DNA of 64,000 bases. Origin: Flavobacterium sp. ASV13. Lineage in GTDB: Bacteria > Bacteroidota > Bacteroidia > Flavobacteriales > Flavobacteriaceae. The stretch lies in the NCBI RefSeq assembly GCF_000745775.1, contig NZ_JQJY01000004.1, positions 620,001 through 684,000 of the forward strand, written 5' to 3'. Positions 35,452 through 44,047 of this stretch are shown here, piece by piece. The position numbers and the translations under genes were made by a program. How positions within the stretch are numbered: position 1 is the stretch's first letter; every line of letters starts with the position of its first letter. The notes beneath the pieces were generated by a model that saw nothing but the letters and a program-made list of their open reading frames with translations, was not told the DNA's origin and ran no database searches.

Positions 35452-35760
35452 ATGTTAATCGACTTAAACGAAGATACGTTAGCAGATTTAGTTGCTAAAA
35501 ATGAAAAAGTAGTAGTCCAATATTCAGCTTCATGGTGTGGGAATTGCCGTATTATGAAACCAAAATTCAAAAAATTAGCAACAGAAAATGAAGCTATCCC
35601 TTTTGTTTTGGTTGATGCAGAAAATTCTCCTGAATCAAGAAAATTAGCTAATGTGAGCAACTTGCCAACATTTGCAACTTTCGTAAATGGGCAATTAGTT
35701 GGCGAAACGCAGACTAACAAACAAGAAGTTTTAATCGATCTTGTAAACGCAATTGCTTAA
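35452..35760 (+). CDS. Thioredoxin family protein
   Basis: A 102-residue single-domain thioredoxin-fold protein. The active site reads ASWCGNCRIMKPKF, a CGNC in place of the classical CGPC. The cis-proline segment is SNLPTFATFVNGQ. No signal peptide is present, so it is cytoplasmic. Its place between ahpC and tpx suggests that it reduces one or both peroxidases, which is inference from context. Confidence 0.93.
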   Translation: MLIDLNEDTLADLVAKNEKVVVQYSASWCGNCRIMKPKFKKLATENEAIPFVLVDAENSPESRKLANVSNLPTFATFVNGQLVGETQTNKQEVLIDLVNAIA

Positions 35761-35779
35761 ATTTAGATCGTTAGACTGG

Positions 35780-35859
35780 CTTAGATTTTTAGACTTCTTA
35801 GATGTTTTAAAAATTTTAAAGTAAAGTCTAAGAAGTCTAAGAATGTCTAAAAATCTAAG
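35780..35859. repeat. Composite palindrome before the 35871 gene
   Basis: A perfect 15-bp inverted repeat (35780-35794 with 35845-35859), CTTAGATTTTTAGAC and its complement, surrounded by more TCTAAG words. Confidence 0.8.
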
Positions 35860-35870
35860 AAGTCTAAACT

Positions 35871-36128
35871 ATGAAATTACCAGTAATAAAGCATTTAACG
35901 CAATTCATCGAAGAAAACGATCAGGATTATATCATTGAAACGATCGAAGTTCTAGAAGCTATGACCGAAATTCCTTCTCTAAAAGATGAAGAATTAGATG
36001 TAATTGGCGAATTGATTTCAAACATGTACGGTGCTCTTGAAGTGCAAAAATTGGTTGCACAAGGAACAGATAAAAAAGAAGCTTTAAATACGTTTATGAA
36101 ACGTGTTTTAGGTTCAATCGATAAATAA
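35871..36128 (+). CDS. Conserved small protein of the peroxide-defence block
   Basis: An 85-residue soluble, helical, acidic protein (MKLPVIKHLTQFIEENDQDY, LEAMTEIPSLKDEELDVIGE). From memory it resembles the small flavobacterial DUF6952 family, which I could not check. It has no cysteines, so it is not a redox enzyme itself. Its constant company with peroxiredoxin and thioredoxin suggests an accessory role, but none is established here. Confidence 0.75.
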   Translation: MKLPVIKHLTQFIEENDQDYIIETIEVLEAMTEIPSLKDEELDVIGELISNMYGALEVQKLVAQGTDKKEALNTFMKRVLGSIDK

Positions 36129-36171
36129 ATCGGCCTCTTTTTCAAATAAAAAACAAAAAAACATGACTGAG

Positions 36172-36199
36172 AAAGCGTTTCTAATTTTAGGGACGCTTT
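36172..36199 (+). terminator. Terminator after the 35871 gene
   Basis: An 11-bp stem with G-U pairs (36172-36182 with 36189-36199), containing AAAGCGT/ACGCTTT, followed by a run of T. Confidence 0.8.
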
Positions 36200-36221
36200 T
36201 TTTTGTATTGTGGTAAATGGC

Positions 36222-36355
36222 ACGCGGATGACACGGATTCACTTCGTGAAGTCACGGATTTTAACGGATTTTTTTCTCTTTATCATTACGTATGAAACAA
36301 AAAAAAATCCGTTTAGATCCGCGTTTTTGCGTAAGCAAATCCGTGTCATCCGCGT
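36222..36355. repeat. Composite palindrome upstream of tpx
   Basis: A perfect 18-bp inverted repeat, ACGCGGATGACACGGATT (36222-36239) with 36338-36355. Further partly complementary stretches lie inside (CACGGATTTTAACGGA, TCCGTTTAGATCCGCG). It fills most of the gap between the 35871 gene and tpx. Confidence 0.85.
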
Positions 36356-36445
36356 ACAATCTATACAAAAACTAAGATAAAAATTCGCCTCCTTAATCTC
36401 TCCTTAAACCCTTAACAAATACTTTTAGATTCAAATATTAATCCT

Positions 36446-36453
36446 TACTTTTG
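36446..36453 (+). promoter_or_regulatory. -7 promoter element for tpx
   Basis: TACTTTTG is an exact TAnnTTTG match, identical to the ahpC element, 27 bases before the start codon. No clear -33 TTG was found. Confidence 0.55.
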
Positions 36454-36478
36454 AACCTCATTAATTTAAACAAAAATC

Positions 36479-36976
36479 ATGGCTTCAATAACTTTAGGAG
36501 GAAATCCAGTTCATACATCAGGCGAATTACCAGCAGTTGGATCACAATTAGCTGATTTCAAATTAGTACAAAACGATTTATCAGTTGCTTCATTAAGCAA
36601 TTTCGCTGGTAAAAAATTAGTTTTAAATATCTTCCCAAGTGTTGATACAGGAACTTGTGCAACATCTGTTAGAAAATTCAATGCAAGCGCAAGCGGATTA
36701 GAAAACACTACTGTTTTATGTATTTCAAGAGATTTACCTTTTGCTCAAAAACGTTTTTGCGGTGCTGAAGGTTTAGAAAATGTAGTAAACTTATCAGATT
36801 TCCAAACTGGTGCATTCGGTAAAGCAAACGGATTAGAAATCGTTGACGGACCATTAGCAGGTTTACACTCAAGAGCAATCATTGTTGTTGATGCTGACGG
36901 AAAAGTTCTTCATACAGAACAAGTAGCAGAAATTGCAAACGAACCAAATTACGAAGCAGCTTTAGCAGCACTATAA
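36479..36976 (+). CDS. tpx: Thiol peroxidase Tpx
   Basis: A 165-residue atypical 2-Cys peroxiredoxin. The peroxidatic cysteine lies in [17 protein letters not shown], with the family TxxC motif, and the resolving cysteine in [13 protein letters not shown]. The N-terminus ([17 protein letters not shown]) and [16 protein letters not shown] are typical. It has its own -7 element, and the dgkA gene begins 14 bases after its stop, so the two may be co-transcribed. Confidence 0.96.
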   Translation: MASITLGGNPVHTSGELPAVGSQLADFKLVQNDLSVASLSNFAGKKLVLNIFPSVDTGTCATSVRKFNASASGLENTTVLCISRDLPFAQKRFCGAEGLENVVNLSDFQTGAFGKANGLEIVDGPLAGLHSRAIIVVDADGKVLHTEQVAEIANEPNYEAALAAL

Positions 36977-36989
36977 TATTTTCCAATAA

Positions 36990-37364
36990 ATGGAGTTTCA
37001 AAAAGATAATACATTTGTTACAGGTCGCTTAAAAAGTGTTACTTATGCTTTTAAAGGAGCTGTAAAATTGATTAAAACAGAACACAGTGTTATGGTTCAA
37101 TTCTCATTGGGAATTATCATGACCATAGCTGGTTTTTATTTTCATATTTCACAAACCGAATGGCTTTGCCAGACATTGGCTATTGGCTTAGTTTTAAGTG
37201 TTGAAGGATTGAATACAGCAGTTGAAAAAATTGCCGATTTTATTCATCCAGATTATAGCAGACGAATCGGTTTTATTAAAGATATTGCTGCCGGAGCGGT
37301 ATTTTTTGCAGCAATGACAGCAATAGCGATTGGCTTAATTATTTATATCCCAAAATTTATATAG
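36990..37364 (+). CDS. dgkA: Diacylglycerol kinase family protein (DgkA)
   Basis: A 124-residue, three-helix membrane kinase. The signature AVKLIKTEHSVMVQFSLGI and the conserved segment SVEGLNTAVEKIADFIHPDY (E-x-x-N-x-A-x-E-x-x-D) are both present. In Gram-positive bacteria and Bacteroidota, relatives often prefer undecaprenol as acceptor; which lipid is used here is not determinable. It precedes ftsK by 16 bases. Confidence 0.93.
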   Translation: MEFQKDNTFVTGRLKSVTYAFKGAVKLIKTEHSVMVQFSLGIIMTIAGFYFHISQTEWLCQTLAIGLVLSVEGLNTAVEKIADFIHPDYSRRIGFIKDIAAGAVFFAAMTAIAIGLIIYIPKFI

Positions 37365-37379
37365 GCAAGGAACGCAAGA

Positions 37380-39845
37380 ATGGCAAAAACAAAAAAAGAA
37401 ACTGCAGAGAAAAAAACCGAATCAAAAGTCGAGAACATTAGGTCTTGGAAATTAACCAAACAACAAAAGTTTGTTTTGGGATGCCTTTTGGTACTCTTTT
37501 CAATCGCATTATTGGTTGCGTTTATTTCGTTTTACGTTAACGGACAATGGCAGACAGACCAAAGTGCTGTCAACAGTCTTGGTGACCGAGACGAAGTAGT
37601 ACAGAACTGGCTCGGAAAATTCGGGGCTTTTCTTGCTGATCTTATTGTTTACAGAGGCTTCGGGATTGCTTCTTTCATTTTTGTCCGTCTCTTTTTCTTG
37701 ACTGGATTGTTTTTGGCATTGGAACTTTCGACCAAAAAATTAAAAAACACTTGGTTTTGGGATTTATTTGCTATGATTGTTGTTTCTGTTCTTTTTGGTT
37801 TTTTCGCTACATCAGCGCCAGAATTAGGAGGAACAATTGGTTATGAGTTAAATCTTTTTCTTCAGGATTACATCGGAAAAACAGGAACTTTACTTAGCTT
37901 GCTTTTTGGACTGATCGTTTATTTGATTTTCAAAATAAAAGTATCTCCTGAAAAAATTCAGTCTTATTTTGATTCAACTAAAAAGGAATTCAATTCAGAA
38001 TTAGAGTCTATAAAACCAATTCAACAACAACCACTACAACCTGAAAGTGCTTATAATTTAGAAGAATTTGCAATTGAGGAAGAAGAAGATCCTGAATTGG
38101 ATAACATTCACTTAAAAACAGTTGACTCTCAATTCGAAATCAACAAAGAAGCTTTGAAACCAACTATTTCAAATTCGTCAGAAATTGATCTAAATCCGGT
38201 TTTAAAACCTGTTCAAATGAATATCAACCCTGCCACCGTTACAGCTCCAGTTCATACTGAAGAGTTTGTAATTGAAAAAGCAGAAGAAGAAGATATTATC
38301 GAAGAAAACCTAGCTTCTCGCCTAGTTGCTGATTTTGGATTGTTTGACCCAACTTTAGATCTGTCGAATTATAAATTCCCAACCATCGATTTATTAAAAG
38401 AATATTCGACGGGCGGAATTACCATCAATCAAGAAGAATTAGAAGAAAATAAAAACAAGATTGTAGACACTTTACGTAACTACAAAATTGAAATTGCTCA
38501 AATCAAAGCAACCGTTGGACCATCAGTAACTTTATACGAAATTGTACCGGAAGCCGGAATCAGAATTTCTAAAATTAAAAGTTTAGAAGATGATATTGCG
38601 CTTTCGTTATCCGCTTTAGGAATTCGTATTATTGCGCCAATTCCAGGAAAAGGAACAATTGGTATCGAGGTTCCGAACAAAAACCCAACTATGGTTTCTA
38701 TGAAAAGCGTTATTGGAGCCGCTAAGTTCCAAGAAGCTGAAATGGAACTGCCTATTGCATTGGGAAAAACAATTTCAAACGAAACTTTTGTTGTTGATTT
38801 AGCTAAAATGCCTCACTTATTGATGGCGGGTGCTACTGGACAAGGAAAATCGGTTGGATTGAATGCGGTTTTGACTTCTCTTTTATACAAAAAACATCCA
38901 GCAGAAGTAAAATTTGTTTTGGTTGACCCGAAAAAAGTAGAGCTTACACTTTTCAATAAAATTGAAAGACACTATTTAGCTAAACTTCCTGACACTGAAG
39001 ATGCTATTATTACTGATAACGCTAAAGTTGTCAATACTTTGAATTCGCTTTGTACTGAAATGGACAATCGTTATTCTTTATTAAAAGATGCGATGGTTCG
39101 TAATATTAAAGAATACAACGATAAATTCAAAGCAAGAAAATTAAATCCAGAAGCTGGCCACCGATTTTTACCTTACATCGTTTTGGTTGTCGATGAGTTC
39201 GCCGATTTAATTATGACTGCAGGAAAAGAAGTCGAAATTCCGATTGCGCGTTTGGCTCAGCTTGCGCGTGCTATTGGTATTCATTTGATTATTGCTACAC
39301 AAAGACCTTCTGTAAACGTAATTACAGGTTTGATTAAAGCCAATTTCCCTGCCAGAATTGCCTTTAGAGTAACTTCAAAAATTGACTCTAGAACAATTTT
39401 GGATACACAAGGTGCTGATCAATTGATTGGACGAGGAGATTTATTATACACAAATGGAAACGATGTTGTGCGTGTACAGTGCGCATTTATTGACACTCCT
39501 GAAGTTGAAAAAATTACAGATTTTATTGGCGGACAAAAAGCGTACGCCACAGCATATTTGCTTCCGGAGTTCATTGGAGAAGAAAGTGGCATCAATCTTG
39601 ATATAGATATTTCCGAAAGAGACACCTTATTTAGAGAAGCTGCAGAGATTATTGTCAATGCACAGCAAGGTTCTGCTTCATTACTGCAGAGAAAATTAAA
39701 ATTAGGCTACAACAGAGCCGGACGATTGATTGATCAATTGGAAGCAGCCGGAATTGTTGGCCCTTTTGAAGGCAGTAAAGCAAGAAGCGTGAACATTTTA
39801 GACTTAAGTGCTCTTGATCAATTTTTTAATAATGAACAAAATTAA
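37380..39845 (+). CDS. ftsK: DNA translocase FtsK
   Basis: An 821-residue septal DNA pump that clears chromosomes and activates XerCD recombination at division. Four N-terminal membrane helices lie within about residues 28-190, then an acidic linker, then the motor domain. The Walker A site is LMAGATGQGKSVGLNAVL, and the Walker B site is YIVLVVDEFADLIMTAG. The FtsK signature LARAIGIHLIIATQRPSVNV follows. A C-terminal winged-helix gamma domain (SASLLQRKLKLGYNRAGRL) recognises polar DNA motifs. Length is normal. lolA follows with little or no gap. Confidence 0.97.
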   Translation: MAKTKKETAEKKTESKVENIRSWKLTKQQKFVLGCLLVLFSIALLVAFISFYVNGQWQTDQSAVNSLGDRDEVVQNWLGKFGAFLADLIVYRGFGIASFIFVRLFFLTGLFLALELSTKKLKNTWFWDLFAMIVVSVLFGFFATSAPELGGTIGYELNLFLQDYIGKTGTLLSLLFGLIVYLIFKIKVSPEKIQSYFDSTKKEFNSELESIKPIQQQPLQPESAYNLEEFAIEEEEDPELDNIHLKTVDSQFEINKEALKPTISNSSEIDLNPVLKPVQMNINPATVTAPVHTEEFVIEKAEEEDIIEENLASRLVADFGLFDPTLDLSNYKFPTIDLLKEYSTGGITINQEELEENKNKIVDTLRNYKIEIAQIKATVGPSVTLYEIVPEAGIRISKIKSLEDDIALSLSALGIRIIAPIPGKGTIGIEVPNKNPTMVSMKSVIGAAKFQEAEMELPIALGKTISNETFVVDLAKMPHLLMAGATGQGKSVGLNAVLTSLLYKKHPAEVKFVLVDPKKVELTLFNKIERHYLAKLPDTEDAIITDNAKVVNTLNSLCTEMDNRYSLLKDAMVRNIKEYNDKFKARKLNPEAGHRFLPYIVLVVDEFADLIMTAGKEVEIPIARLAQLARAIGIHLIIATQRPSVNVITGLIKANFPARIAFRVTSKIDSRTILDTQGADQLIGRGDLLYTNGNDVVRVQCAFIDTPEVEKITDFIGGQKAYATAYLLPEFIGEESGINLDIDISERDTLFREAAEIIVNAQQGSASLLQRKLKLGYNRAGRLIDQLEAAGIVGPFEGSKARSVNILDLSALDQFFNNEQN

Positions 39846-39852
39846 CCCCATC

Positions 39853-40545
39853 ATGAAAACGAAAATTCAGGAAATCAGAAACAATTCTATCACTAACATG
39901 ACTAAAAAGTGTTTTCAAATAGCCGCAATATTGCTTTTGAGCTTCACTTCAACTCAGGCTCAGGATAAAAAAGCCAAAGATTTATTGAACGAAGTAACGA
40001 CTAAAATAAAAAGTTACGACAATATTGTTATCGATTTTAAATACTCTTTGAATAATGCTAAAGAAAACATTAATCAAGACAGTAAAGGAAATGTAACAAT
40101 GAAAGGAAATCAATATGTTTTGAATTTCATGGGTGTTACTAAAATATTCGACGGGCAAAAAACCTATACAATAAATCCTGAAGACGAAGAAGTTACTATT
40201 TCTAAAGTCAATGAGAAAGATGACAATGCTATTACGCCTTCAAAAATGCTTACTTTCTTTAATTCTGGATACAAATACAACATGGATATTGTTCAGAATG
40301 TTAAGGGGAGAAAAATTCAGTACATAAAATTAGTTCCGACAAGCGGAAAAGATCAAAGAAAAGAAATTCTTTTAGGCATTGACGTTCAGACAAAACACAT
40401 TTACAATTTGATCGAAACTGGAAAAAACGGAACAAAAACAACTTTAACCGTTAATTCTTTTAAAACCAATCAGCCTTTATCAAAAAATCAATTTACCTTT
40501 GTAGCGAGCAAATATCCAAAATACTACATCAACAAATTAGATTAA
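39853..40545 (+). CDS. lolA: LolA-like outer-membrane lipoprotein carrier protein
   Basis: A 230-residue periplasmic lipoprotein chaperone. The mature part (KAKDLLNEVTTKIKSYDNIV, VTMKGNQYVLNFMGVTKIFDG) has the LolA pattern of an open beta-barrel with a helical lid. Several starts are possible: 39853 (MKTKIQEIRNN), 39898 (MTKKCFQIAAILLLSF, which gives the neatest signal peptide, cleaved after TQA) and 39832, which overlaps ftsK. It sits between ftsK and an LptF/G-type permease, a conserved envelope-biogenesis order. Confidence 0.88.
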   Translation: MKTKIQEIRNNSITNMTKKCFQIAAILLLSFTSTQAQDKKAKDLLNEVTTKIKSYDNIVIDFKYSLNNAKENINQDSKGNVTMKGNQYVLNFMGVTKIFDGQKTYTINPEDEEVTISKVNEKDDNAITPSKMLTFFNSGYKYNMDIVQNVKGRKIQYIKLVPTSGKDQRKEILLGIDVQTKHIYNLIETGKNGTKTTLTVNSFKTNQPLSKNQFTFVASKYPKYYINKLD

Positions 40546-40552
40546 TTACGGG

Positions 40553-42004
40553 TTGAAAATTTTAGACAAATACTTACTAAAAACATTTCTGATTACGTTT
40601 ACTACGGTATTCGTAATCCTTTTTTTTATATTCATACTTCAAACAGTATGGCTTTTTATCGCAGAACTTGCTGGTAAAGATCTTGATCTTATTCTGGTTG
40701 TGAAATTTTTATTATTCTCAATGCCGAGAATTATCCCGTTAGTTTTACCGCTATCTGTATTATTAGCCTCAATTATGAGTTTCGGAAACTTAGCCGAAAA
40801 TTATGAATTTGCTGCTATGAAATCCTCTGGAATTTCACTTCAGAGAGCAATGCGTATTCTAATTGTATTTATTTGTGTTTTAAGTATTGTTGCATTTTGG
40901 TTTGCCAATAATGTAATTCCGTACGCAGAGTATAAATTTGTTAATTTCCGAAAAAATATTGCACAGGCTAAACCTGCCATGGCAATTGCTGAAGGCCAGT
41001 TTAATGATGTTGGCACTTATAATATTAAGGTAAATAAAAAATCAGGCGAAAACGGAAATATTCTGACCGGCGTAACGATCCATGAGAAAAATAATAATGT
41101 CGGTGAAAACAAAACCGTTATTAAAGCTAAAAATGGTAAATTAATCAGTAATGAAAAATCCAGTATCTTGAAACTGGTTTTGAATGATGGTTATTATTAT
41201 CAAGATGTTACACCAAAAAAATACGAAGACCGAGCTAAACTTCCATTTGTAAAAGCGGCCTTTAAAAAGCAAATCATCAATATTGATTTATCGGAACTGA
41301 ATAAAGTTGATGAAGATAAAGAAAGTGTAAACAGCACCAATGGAATGCTGAATGTTAATGAATTACGCTACACTCTTGACTCTTTAAATAAAAATCTGGA
41401 TAATGAAATTATTTCTTTTTCAGAAAACATCAATCAACGCGTGGGAATCAAAAAAATCCCAATTCCAGTCAAAACCAATATAAAGAAAAAGCAATTACCT
41501 AACAATCTTTTATCATTATATAACAATAAGCAAAAATTAGATATTCTAAAAATGGCGAGCAGCAATGTAACCAGCAATGTTTATTCTATTGAAGCAACAC
41601 AAAAAGATTTAAAAGATAAGCAACGTGAAATCAACAAACATCTCAGCGCATTATATGAGAAATTTGTGATTGCTTTCGCGTGTTTTTTAATGTTTTTTAT
41701 TGGAGCACCATTAGGCGCGATTATCCGTAAAGGTGGATTAGGATTACCTATTGTATTTGCGGTATTAATTTTTATTACTTTCCACTTCATCAATACTTTT
41801 GGAAAAAGACTTTCGCAAGAAGGCGGTATGACTCCTTTTTTAGGATCATGGATGTCATCTTTTATACTATCCCCATTGGCCATTTTATTAACCTATCGTG
41901 CAACAAACGATAATGGTTTAATAAATTTTGACGCAATAACAACGCCAATATCACAACTATTTCAAAAAATTTCCGAGCGGTTTTTTACTGCTAAAAACAA
42001 ATAA
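40553..42004 (+). CDS. LptF/LptG family permease
   Basis: A 483-residue membrane subunit of the lipopolysaccharide export ABC transporter. The start is a TTG (MKILDKYLLKTFLITFTTVF), the canonical beginning of this family. Three N-terminal helices flank a large periplasmic beta-jellyroll (about residues 130-350), followed by three C-terminal helices (FACFLMFFIGAPLGAIIRKG). Motifs such as PLVLPLSVLLASIMSFGNL are typical of YjgP/YjgQ. A single gene cannot be labelled LptF or LptG with confidence. The gene lies eight bases after lolA and six before ribB. Confidence 0.93.
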   Translation: MKILDKYLLKTFLITFTTVFVILFFIFILQTVWLFIAELAGKDLDLILVVKFLLFSMPRIIPLVLPLSVLLASIMSFGNLAENYEFAAMKSSGISLQRAMRILIVFICVLSIVAFWFANNVIPYAEYKFVNFRKNIAQAKPAMAIAEGQFNDVGTYNIKVNKKSGENGNILTGVTIHEKNNNVGENKTVIKAKNGKLISNEKSSILKLVLNDGYYYQDVTPKKYEDRAKLPFVKAAFKKQIINIDLSELNKVDEDKESVNSTNGMLNVNELRYTLDSLNKNLDNEIISFSENINQRVGIKKIPIPVKTNIKKKQLPNNLLSLYNNKQKLDILKMASSNVTSNVYSIEATQKDLKDKQREINKHLSALYEKFVIAFACFLMFFIGAPLGAIIRKGGLGLPIVFAVLIFITFHFINTFGKRLSQEGGMTPFLGSWMSSFILSPLAILLTYRATNDNGLINFDAITTPISQLFQKISERFFTAKNK

Positions 42005-42009
42005 TAATT

Positions 42010-43140
42010 ATGTCAACAAAAATACAACTCAATACCATTGAAGAAGCTATAGAAGATATTCGTCAAGGTAAAGTTATCATTGTAGTCGATGATGAAGATC
42101 GTGAAAATGAAGGTGATTTTTTGGCTGCAGCTGAAAAAGTGACTCCTGAAATGATCAACTTTATGGCTACGCACGGACGTGGATTAATTTGTACACCACT
42201 GACAGAAAGTCGTTGTAAAGAACTTGATTTACGTGCCATGGTAACCAATAATACAGATCATATGGAAACTGCTTTTACAGTTTCTGTAGATTTAAAAGGC
42301 CACGGAGTTACAACAGGTATTTCTGCAGCAGACAGATCAAAGACGGTTCAAGCGTTAGTTGACGCCAATACAAAACCTCATGATTTAGCTCGTCCTGGAC
42401 ATATCTTCCCATTAATTGCAAAACAAGGTGGTGTTTTAAGAAGAACTGGACATACCGAAGCTGCAATTGATTTTGCAAGACTAGCGGGATTTAAACCTGC
42501 TGGCGTTATCTGCGAAATTTTGAATGAAGACGGAACAATGTCACGCTTGCCTCAACTTATTGAAGTAGCAAAAAAATTCAATTTAAAATTAGTTTCAATT
42601 GAAGATTTGGTCGCTTACCGAATGCAGCATGACAGTCTGATTGTTAAAAAAGAAGATTTTGATATTGAAACCCGTTTTGGAACTTTTAGACTGAGAGCTT
42701 ACGAACAAACTACAAATAAACAAATCCATATTGCATTAACAAAAGGAACATGGAACTTAGGCGAACCTATTTTAACCCGGATCCACTCGTCACAAGTTAA
42801 CAATGATTTGTTAGGTACTTTAACAAACAATGCCGAACAGCAATTAGACGATATGTTTAAAGTTATTAATGAAAATGGCAAAGGAGCTATTATTTTTATT
42901 AATCAGGACATGACTGCAGTTAATCTATTAAATAGAATTTCTGAACTTAAAGCTTTGCAGTCAGAAGGAACATTAAAAGCACCAAAAATAATTATCGATA
43001 GTAAAGATTACGGAATTGGAGCCCAAATTCTTCATGATATTGATATTTCAAAAATCAGATTAGTTTCAAATACACAGCAAACAAAACGTGTTGGAATGAT
43101 TGGATATGGTTTGGAGATAACTGAGTACGTAAATTACTAA
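42010..43140 (+). CDS. ribB: 3,4-dihydroxy-2-butanone 4-phosphate synthase with degenerate GTP cyclohydrolase II domain
   Basis: The N-terminal 200 residues are a complete RibB domain that makes the four-carbon riboflavin precursor from ribulose 5-phosphate: [56 protein letters not shown] and [13 protein letters not shown]. The C-terminal ~175 residues keep the fold landmarks of GTP cyclohydrolase II ([31 protein letters not shown]). They have lost the three zinc cysteines: the HSEC and RCDCG positions read HSSQ and TLTNNAE. They have also lost the catalytic RQEGRGIGL loop, here [10 protein letters not shown]. The second activity is therefore almost certainly absent, and a separate RibA would be needed. 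The layout is like the RibBX variant described in proteobacteria. Confidence 0.93.
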   Translation: MSTKIQLNTIEEAIEDIRQGKVIIVVDDEDRENEGDFLAAAEKVTPEMINFMATHGRGLICTPLTESRCKELDLRAMVTNNTDHMETAFTVSVDLKGHGVTTGISAADRSKTVQALVDANTKPHDLARPGHIFPLIAKQGGVLRRTGHTEAAIDFARLAGFKPAGVICEILNEDGTMSRLPQLIEVAKKFNLKLVSIEDLVAYRMQHDSLIVKKEDFDIETRFGTFRLRAYEQTTNKQIHIALTKGTWNLGEPILTRIHSSQVNNDLLGTLTNNAEQQLDDMFKVINENGKGAIIFINQDMTAVNLLNRISELKALQSEGTLKAPKIIIDSKDYGIGAQILHDIDISKIRLVSNTQQTKRVGMIGYGLEITEYVNY

Positions 43141-43143
43141 TTC

Positions 43144-43542
43144 ATGGGAACAATAGAAGAAAGAATTATAAAATCGGAAACACGAATCTTTAAAGCCGTT
43201 TTCCCGAGTACAACCAATCATTATGACACTTTATTTGGAGGAACAGCGCTTCATCTCATGGATGAAGTTGCCTTTATTTGTGCGACACGTTTCAGCCGTA
43301 AAAAAGTTGTAACCATTTCAACTGGTCAAATTGATTTCAAAAAAGCAATTCCGGCCGGAACTTTAATTGAATTAGTTGCAAAAGTAATTAGTGTTGGAAG
43401 AACAAGTTGTAAAATTCATGTCGATATTTTCATGGAGCAAATGTATTCTGAACTTCGTGAAACTGTAGTTTCAGGAACTTTTTCCTTTGTCGCTGTCGAT
43501 GAAAACAAAAAACCAGTGCCAATTTTAGACGATTTAGAATAA
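43144..43542 (+). CDS. Acyl-CoA thioesterase, hotdog fold (YciA-like)
   Basis: A 132-residue single-hotdog thioesterase. The active-site region HYDTLFGGTALHLMDEVAFI and the strand VTISTGQIDFKKAIPAGTLI match the YciA/BFIT acyl-CoA hydrolase group. VGRTSCKIHVDIFMEQM is also typical. It starts three bases after the ribB stop, so it closes the ftsK-lolA-lpt-ribB operon. The preferred acyl chain is unknown. It is the last core gene before the tRNA-Ser and the accessory island. Confidence 0.92.
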   Translation: MGTIEERIIKSETRIFKAVFPSTTNHYDTLFGGTALHLMDEVAFICATRFSRKKVVTISTGQIDFKKAIPAGTLIELVAKVISVGRTSCKIHVDIFMEQMYSELRETVVSGTFSFVAVDENKKPVPILDDLE

Positions 43543-43641
43543 AATTTTCAAAAAACTCATTTTGTAAACACTGATAACTAGACACTTGAAAATTACTTAA
43601 AAAAAACCTCTAAAAAAGTTTTTATAATCGGAAAACCGTCT

Positions 43642-43649
43642 TATATTTG
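43642..43649 (+). promoter_or_regulatory. -7 promoter element for tRNA-Ser
   Basis: TATATTTG followed by CACTCG is an exact TAnnTTTG match, 32 bases upstream of the tRNA. Confidence 0.65.
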
Positions 43650-43681
43650 CACTCGCAATCAGCAAATGATAGCAACATACT

Positions 43682-43766
43682 GGAGAAATGGCAGAGCGGT
43701 CGAATGCGGCAGTCTTGAAAACTGTTGACTGTAACAGGTCCGGGGGTTCGAATCCCTCTTTCTCCG
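43682..43766 (+). tRNA. tRNA-Ser (anticodon UGA)
   Basis: The sequence folds as a class II tRNA. The acceptor stem is GGAGAAA (43682-43688) with TTTCTCC (43759-43765) and discriminator G. The anticodon loop is CTTGAAA, giving UGA, closed by CAGT/ACTG. There is a long variable arm, and the T-loop GGTTCGAATCC. CCA is not encoded. It marks the core/island boundary: a tyrosine recombinase gene lies about 280 bases downstream, and part of its 3' flank is repeated at 45459. Confidence 0.97.
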
Positions 43767-43822
43767 CTGAGAGCTTAAAAAGAGACTTTTCAAAGTTTAC
43801 AAAAAAGGCTAAAATTCACGGA

Positions 43823-43854
43823 AAACCCTGCAAATCAAACGATTTGCAGGGTTT
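43823..43854 (+). terminator. Terminator downstream of tRNA-Ser
   Basis: A perfect 14-bp stem (43823-43836 with 43841-43854), containing CCCTGCAAATC/GATTTGCAGGG, with a 4-base loop and a T-rich tail. A related hairpin recurs at 45551-45576. Confidence 0.9.
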
Positions 43855-43901
43855 CTTATTTTATACCGTTTTTCAATATTTTCAAAAACAGACAAAATCT
43901 T

Positions 43902-43921
43902 CGTGGCGCATTCGTGGCGCA
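43902..43921. repeat. Paired 9-bp direct repeats, 11-bp period, next to the integrase
   Basis: CGTGGCGCA occurs at 43902-43910 and 43913-43921. One-turn spacing beside a tyrosine recombinase gene suggests arm-type recombinase binding sites. A parallel pair (GGTGCA at 45629 and 45640, same 11-bp period) lies in the decayed second copy. Confidence 0.55.
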
Positions 43922-44047
43922 GGCTAAGATTTTAAAAGTGTGCCACAAGATTTTATCTTAAGTCCCGATATCAAAGGGGTTAAGCACGTTTACATCTTGT
44001 TTAAATAAGGTTATAATTCTACATTTACTAATCTAATAAATTGAATT

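Noticed and set aside
43688..43927. 79-codon open frame over the tRNA-Ser gene
   Set aside because: It reads through the tRNA and its terminator, and its translation is an artefact of those sequences.
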